NCBI RefSeq assembly: GCF_963855985.1
Contig: NC_087099.1
Span: 4,060,001-4,124,000, forward strand
Origin: Ostrinia nubilalis
Lineage: Eukaryota; Arthropoda; Insecta; Lepidoptera; Crambidae
Reading direction: 5' to 3'
Length of the DNA: 64,000 bases
The notes under the pieces are model-generated. The model did not search any database and was not told the DNA's origin. It worked only from the letters and a program-made list of their open reading frames with translations. Below, in pieces: positions 58,632-64,000 of the stretch. The position numbers and the translations under genes were made by a program. Within the stretch, counting starts at the first letter, position 1. The number at the start of each line of letters is the position of its first letter.

Positions 58632-58833
58632 TTTCACGCTAAGTTATTTTTCTTGAAAAAGTACGTGTGAGTCGGACGAACACCAACACAAGTAATGATA
58701 AGAAATATGGCGGACCGCGGAATGTACTACGGTGCTGAGGAGTCAAAACACGTACTTTATTATATTTAAAACTTATATTTTTAAATAAATATTCTCTAAA
58801 AGTGTGATAAGGACGGCATCATCCCAGGTACTG

Positions 58834-58899
58834 CTGCATGTAAAACGTAATCATCTTCGGGAGAGATACGAAGTATAATTTATGGTTAAACAAACTTAC
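58834..58899 (-). promoter_or_regulatory. Candidate 66-nt leader intron, leftward from junction 2
   Basis: On the - strand, AAG then GTAAGTTTG at 58899 has donor form, and TTTTACATGCAG ending at 58834 has acceptor form. The length equals that of the rightward candidate in unit 1. It would link the junction 2 leader to the right repeat of unit 1. Confidence 0.45.
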
Positions 58900-59255
58900 C
58901 TTAAGTGAAGTTTGACCGTAATTATACGAGTCGCTGCATCCGAAGAGATTTTCATATTTACCAGGTAGTCCACTTCTCATTGTACTAGGCATCGAACATT
59001 TTAGAGCATACAATACAAAAAAGTACTTGTTATGACTCGATATCCGGCGGTAGTGGGGCACGCTTACGTCACACCCCTCCAACCGTCGAGTCGTCATTCA
59101 TTTCAGAGTATGATTTCGCTAAAGTTAAGTAAGGGTAAGTTAAGTGTAAACTTAGGGGTAGGGCGGGAATGAAAATCTCTTCGGATGCAGCGACTCGTAT
59201 AATTACGGTCAAACTTCACTTAAGGTAAGTTTGTTTAACCATAAATTATACTTCG
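58869..59255. repeat. Junction 2: 87-bp inverted pair around a promoter-like core
   Basis: Positions 58869-58955 and 59169-59255 are perfect or nearly perfect reverse complements, 87 bp each. Each arm carries GTATAATT and AAGGTAAGTTTG directed outward, as at junction 1, but the rest of the sequence differs. The core contains CTTACGTCACACCCCTCC, a CRE-like site next to CACCC boxes. The layout is that of a bidirectional promoter with duplicated leader exons. Confidence 0.85.
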
Positions 59256-59279
59256 TCGCTGCATCCTCGAGATTTTCAT
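59169..59279. repeat. Stem-loop of unit 2
   Basis: ATGAAAATCTC at 59169 pairs with GAGATTTTCAT ending at 59279. The stem continues as GGATGCAGCGAC with GTCGCTGCATCC and GTATAATT with AATTATAC, interrupted by two small bubbles. The loop is about 39 nt and holds AAGGTAAGTTTG. It is structurally equivalent to the stem-loop of unit 1 despite different stem sequence. Confidence 0.8.
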
Positions 59280-59292
59280 ATTTACCAGGTAG
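59225..59292 (+). promoter_or_regulatory. Candidate 68-nt leader intron, rightward, unit 2
   Basis: GTAAGT at 59225 and ATTTACCAGGTAG ending at 59292 have donor and acceptor form, and ATGTTTAGAG follows as in unit 1. The ATG opens only five codons. Confidence 0.45.
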
Positions 59293-62200
59293 ATGTTTAG
59301 AGAGCTTTAGTGAAATCAAAACTATGATAAATACGTTATTTAAATAAATAAGACCTTTATAAAGAATATTTATACATAATAGGTATTATCGTTAAGTAAA
59401 GTATTATCAAAATGCGAAGCAGAAGGTCTTGCTTCAAAATTTAAGAATATAATTCAAGGTAATTTTCTAGATTAGCCTGCTGCTTTTCTTTTAATCGATT
59501 CTATGATAACTTTTCAACGATTAGTTGTTGCATGACGGACACTTTGTGCGGAATATAATTTTAGGTTATATCAATATAACTCTCACGTAATGAAAAAATA
59601 TTCAAATATGTTTAATCTATCCTAGAGGTTCTTGCATTGTGGTAAAATTTCTTCGTAGTTTGAGATTAGTTTTTTAGTATTAGTAAGGATACGAATATAA
59701 CTTGTTATTTCTGTAAACTTGTAAGAAATAATTGTATTTGCTGGAATAATAACTCTGATATTGAAAACAATACTTTAAAGTGCAACTGGGATCGCCCGGG
59801 TGCTAAAGTATTAGTAAAATCACCGGTAAATATAATAGGCCAGGTGTCCCATTCTTCTGAGAGTTAATATTTTTACTACTTCTTTTTTATGTAATAAATA
59901 CTTAATAGTATTCTGATGGTAATTTTCTGCTTCAAATAAAATGTAGCTGTTGTTTGAAATTTTGCCTTCGCTTTTAAGTTTACACAATAACTGTTTTCTG
60001 GGGTCAGATTTTGTATATTGAGCTATGATAATTGAATTTATATCTAGACTAGTTTAAGATTTTTATTTCCCCAAGAATTAAAACAATTCACTAACGTGAG
60101 AGAAGCACAATGTTTAGTAACACTAGCTTTGGATTGGAAACATAATAACCAAACTGAGAACGATAACTTTATATTAACAGAATATAAAATTAAAGATTAA
60201 CTAAATAAGTGGGTACTTCGCAAAAATTTGCGCGCAATCCGTGAGTATCGCCAGTCAGCGTGCTCAGTCCGACAGAATGTCGGCACACAAAAGAGGTGGC
60301 TTATTCTAACTACGTTCAGGTAATGAAACGTTTTATTAAACGTTTTTGCAGATAAGTGTGTGTGTATATAAGATAGGATAACATTTATTTATTTATATTT
60401 TTGCACATAAAACTGTACAGTGGCGGACTTAATGCCAAGTGGCATTCTCTGCCAGTCAACCACAGGTCTAGTAGAGAGACTAAGGCGGTGCAATAAACAT
60501 GAAGAATAAAATATATAGACTTTGATATATTACCACTTTTCCTTTGTATATTTACTGAGTTTATGTGTCAGTAGCACAAATTGAATTATTTATTTACTTT
60601 TAAACGCGGTCTTAATAAAAAAATAGTTAAAATAAGCAATATTAATACATCATGTCAAGACCGATTTCATGTATCGTGTATAAGTATACGCTTAGAGCAG
60701 AGAGCGTTATCTAAAATTGTACTTTGATGTCATTTTTCTGAAATAAACACTTCATTGCATGCAGAGTTTACCTCTAATTGACTGTGTACGTTATAGATGT
60801 TATACTTAGTGTTTTAATAGAGCTTATGCTCTTACTTACTTACACTTACACAAGAACGTATGTTCTTGGTAAACCAATAGAATAAATAAATGAATTTATT
60901 TATTACTTTACTTTTACTAAGTAAGTAAATAGTACTTCAAAAAATAATATATTTCCTTGTTTTGTCTTATTGTTTGTCAAACCAATTGTGTTGTGTGAGA
61001 CCCACAAAAAATAACACTCAAATCTTTTATTTCAGTAAGCTTGAAGATGTTACAGAGGTAACCTTACGGTAGCAGAAATATTCATACATCGCACAGCTGT
61101 CTGTAGCCGATTAACTGTTTCTTAATTATGATGTTATAGGTAAATATTTAAATTAAATAAATAATATTTGTATTGCTTATCATTTTTTGCGATAGAAAGA
61201 AACCACAACCGAGAGCCGACACACCAAGTCACGAAATAATGTACTAACATGAAGTTGGGGCCATTTCCCACACTACATATTTAGGAATAAATATTCGATT
61301 CGTCATTCCTATAGAATGATATAGTTTATTAGGTATTGTTAACGTTTGGATTCGTTGTTATGTTGATAATATTTATGGAAATTTACCAGTTTCTTGTTAA
61401 CATTGCTAAAAGTAAAAAGATGATGATGATAGGTATATTAAGTAATGGGTATCTTAAGTAGGTATCTTGCTTGTGGGATAAGACTCTTTACATAAATTCA
61501 TTAATTTAGGCGACTGAACTAAATTCTTTACTCGAGTAAAAGATATGAACGTAAATGGTTTACGATTATCGTAGAATTACTCTTCTCAGTTAAACTGGAT
61601 TTAATATACATATCAAATATTTATGTATAATATGTATAACTATGTATTGAAAAAACATTGCAGTTCTTAGGTAGACCAAAGTGAAAATGTTTATAAGTTG
61701 TTGGCATAAGCTTCTGTTTTGTAACTATGGAATGAAGCTGGTATACTGGTTTAAATTAAACCTTATCACGAGACCAGAATAAAGCGTAGAAAGCGGAAAT
61801 AATTCGCTGTTGTTTGTTTTGGACGAAATTGCTGTAGCAATCGCTGGTCGTCGCTGCTGTTCATAAGGATGACCGAAACTGAAACTGCTGATGTGTTTTG
61901 GCACTCAAAACCTAAAGGTAGGATTACTGCTATTAAATATCTGATATATTTTATAATCTTAATAATTTTGGTGTTTTCATGCCACCGTTCAATAAAGCTG
62001 CTGCTCAAAAAATTGCGACAGTTGCTCTACTACTGTAGGGTGTTGGTGATGTTTGCGCACGCGCACACATACAGTAACCGGATGGTGTTGAGGAAAAGAA
62101 ATGCGTGAACCGGTTACCCCACACAGAGGCAAATATTCGAAAATAATATTTGAACATTTAAATAACGTTTTCTTGATTTAGATTAGTCCTTATTCCTATT

Positions 62201-62646
62201 GTAATTTTAATTTAATTTATGGACTTGTATAAAAGTTTTAAATAAATACATTTTATCATTTTGTGTATTTTTCTTTTTTATTACTATTTCTGCGCTTCCT
62301 CGAGCAGTTACCTTGAGGGATAAGCCCCCCGTTTTAATTTATTTGCGTAAGAGACACGTGACAACATGTGCAAGTATTTTAGTCAACTTCTGGATTGACT
62401 CGTCCCTCAGTCAATTAGCCAAGATTCGCCCAAGCGTTCAGAATATTATCTCATCTCCAAATTGGAGTGCGTACACCTCAGTTTTACTTTTTAGGCTGAC
62501 CTAAGCCTTCCAAAATATTATTGGCTAACGGGATAACTTTTCCGTGTCTGAAGTTAAAACTATTTACCTATGTAACCTCTATATCCGGTTTTGCTGGTTT
62601 AACAGACTGATATTTCCTCCTGTGTTGAATCATCCGATTCTTTTGA
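59293..62646. other. Interior of unit 2, no gene recognised
   Basis: Only short chance ORFs. At about 60400-60490 there is a dispersed repeat (GTGGCGGACTTAATGCCAAG) that inserted in the unit. A - strand frame at 61766-62008 contains MNSSDDQRLLQQF, faintly like a transposase N-terminus, but it is too short to assign. Confidence 0.4.
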
Positions 62647-63330
62647 TATTTCGAATCACTACTCTAGGTAATAGTTATATGACCTCAATCGCATCGAGGT
62701 TCTTCATAACGATTATGGTATTTCGGTAGTAATCGCATTACTACTCAAGGAAATACATAATATATATAAGGTCTCGCTGATGGTTTACAGGTTGATTATT
62801 CGAAATCATTGTTTTAATACAATTGAATATAGTTTCTTATTTTATTTAAATAGTTTAAACAAAAAATCTGATAGGTAGGTCCTGTATGTAAATACACCAG
62901 CCAAGTAAATTTAGTTACGTTCAATAGCAATTATGATAGCAATGGACGCACTCACCTTACGACACCGTTTTTCGGACGGGGCGACATAGGTCGCGAAGGG
63001 CAGTTGCAGAGCAGCTGAACCACGGCGGGGTCCCACCTGGGCGCACGGGAAGACGACGGGGCGGCGGGGCCAGTGGTCACGGCAGGCGCGCCGTGCGGAG
63101 GCACGCAGCGAGTTTTTGTTCTTGTGAACTGTATGTCGGTAGTAATCGCATCACTACTCTAAGAAACTCGTATTTGACCTCAATCGCATCGAGGTTCTTT
63201 ATTAAGATTTTGGTATTTCGGTAGTAATCGCATCACTACTCTAAGAGATTCGTATTTGACCTCAATCGCATCGAGGTTCTTTATTACGATTTTGGTATTT
63301 CGGTAGTAATCGCATCACTACTCTTAGGAA
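62647..63330. repeat. Iteron array of unit 2 with a GC-rich insert
   Basis: GGTAGTAATCGCATCACTAC and CCTCAATCGCATCGAGG alternate, and both are small hairpins around a common AATCGCATC. Copies lie at about 62650-62757 and then, with an 82-bp period, at 63137, 63219 and 63301. Between the blocks, 62960-63125 is GC-rich (GGGGCGGCGGGGCC). The position near the right end mirrors the iteron array of unit 1. Confidence 0.85.
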
Positions 63331-63597
63331 ATACACAAGATTACTTTAATAGCATTAAGGTAAGATTCCATGAACACGGTATGAACTTCATCACAGCACA
63401 ACTCACATCACAGCACAACTCAGTGTTAAATTAGGATCCAATATATTACGTACCTATGTACGAGCACAGATTGAACATAGTCGAAAATATTTTGCCATTC
63501 CTTTTACAGTTGGGTAAAAACAAAATAATTGTTTTAAATATTCCCCAAACTCATCTGCCTCTCGGTCGGTACACTCTTGCCAGAGAGGTCGTAGTCA

Positions 63598-63927
63598 TCA
63601 TTGTGATTCACGATGAGTGATTTTTTTTGCAATACGGCGCGATTCCTCGCAGACTGCAGCTTGGCAGGCACTTTCGTTGGCGGAGCACTTACCTACTTGC
63701 GGCCTTGATCCGGTCTCCTGATTCCCCAACAGGTAGCCATTATTATCCTCCAAATGTCGCGTCGCTCTAGACGACGTAATAACTGTGTATTTTATCGAAA
63801 TGTTTAGTTTTATGGTCATTTCACATTTAAACACACACGAAGCACACACTTTTTCCAATTTAATTTAATTTAATTTTTGCGGCACGAACGAGAAATTTCG
63901 ATGTTACGATGCCCGCACTATCGAAGC
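63598..63927. other. Right-end interior flank of unit 2
   Basis: An 86-codon frame on the - strand (63598-63858) starts only at a TTG. It is cysteine-containing but unrecognised. By analogy with unit 1 it lies where a leftward transcript from a third junction would enter. Confidence 0.25.
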
Positions 63928-64000
63928 GAATGACGACTCGACGGTTGGAGGGGTGTGACGTAAGCGTGCCCCACTACCGCCGGATATCGAGTCATAACAA

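Larger units (their letters stand above)
53752..58860. mobile_element. Unit 1: 5.1-kb element with 168-bp terminal inverted repeats
   Basis: The left repeat 53752-53919 and the right repeat 58693-58860 are near-identical reverse complements. Both begin outside with CCGAAGATGATTACG and end inside with TTCTTATCATTA. The unit spans 5109 bp. The interior has no ORF above about 102 codons and nothing resembling a transposase, Rep/NS1, polymerase or helicase. It contains a stem-loop just inside the left end, a GC-rich island and an iteron array near the right end. It resembles neither a standard MITE nor a Polinton. The class is unknown to me. Confidence 0.8.
58940..64000. mobile_element. Unit 2: second element of about 5.1 kb, cut by the window end
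   Basis: Positions 59027-59099 match 63928-64000 in inverted orientation over 73 bp, continuing to the last base of the window. If the right repeat mirrors the left (starting with CCGAAGAG at 58940), the unit would end near 64087 and be about 5150 bp, almost the length of unit 1. The interior has no long ORF. The layout parallels unit 1: inverted ends, inner stem-loop, GC-rich island and an iteron array towards the right end. Confidence 0.75.

Noticed and set aside
61766..62008. Transposase N-terminus (MNSSDDQRLLQQF)
   Set aside because: Only a dozen suggestive residues with no catalytic domain downstream.
53690..64000. Identification of the 5.1-kb units as integrated densovirus or bidnavirus genomes
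   Set aside because: Size and hairpin-like ends fit, but no NS1, capsid or polymerase reading frame, even degraded, could be recognised.

Overview
This is an insect nuclear genome window, most likely from a moth or butterfly. It is AT-rich and has no recognisable host exons. It is crowded with short inverted-repeat elements, RTE-type retrotransposon 3' ends, a tRNA-derived SINE and other dispersed repeats of kinds I associate with Lepidoptera. The order assignment rests on remembered repeat families, not on a host gene.

Layout. 1-2.5 kb: a GGTA-rich tract, a tandem array with a 189-bp higher-order period, and a perfect 24-bp hairpin. 2.5-45 kb: non-coding host DNA with many decayed mobile elements (listed individually). 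45.5-53.5 kb: a compact cassette of virus-derived genes of the Polinton/Maverick/adintovirus type. In order on the + strand it holds an A32/FtsK-like packaging ATPase, a DUF8207-type protein, two small conserved proteins, a retroviral-type integrase with a C-terminal chromodomain, a phospholipase A2-domain protein, an adenain-like cysteine protease, a minor capsid (penton-like) protein, a 48-residue basic protein, the putative double-jelly-roll major capsid protein and a frame-disrupted distal gene. A lysine-rich ORF faces them on the - strand. No protein-primed DNA polymerase B is present, although that gene is a hallmark of autonomous Polintons. Nearly all reading frames are open.

53.7-64 kb: immediately right of the cassette lie two consecutive units of about 5.1 kb with no long ORF. 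Unit 1 (53752-58860) is bounded by 168-bp inverted repeats. Unit 2 starts at 58940; its left inverted repeat pairs with sequence running off the window end, so it should end near 64087. The two units differ in sequence but share a layout: a terminal repeat, a long bubble-containing stem-loop just inside it, a splice-donor-like site in the loop followed by an acceptor-like site 66-68 nt away, and a tandem array of small palindromic iterons near the right end. Between units lies the same leader-like module in inverted orientation, so each junction looks like a bidirectional start site. I do not recognise this family. It is the best candidate here for something undescribed.

How the parts might work together (inference): the cassette could make and mature a virion and integrate DNA but could not replicate it. 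The 5.1-kb units look like replicons or transposons with special ends but no visible replication gene. Whether the two are functionally linked or merely adjacent cannot be decided from sequence alone.
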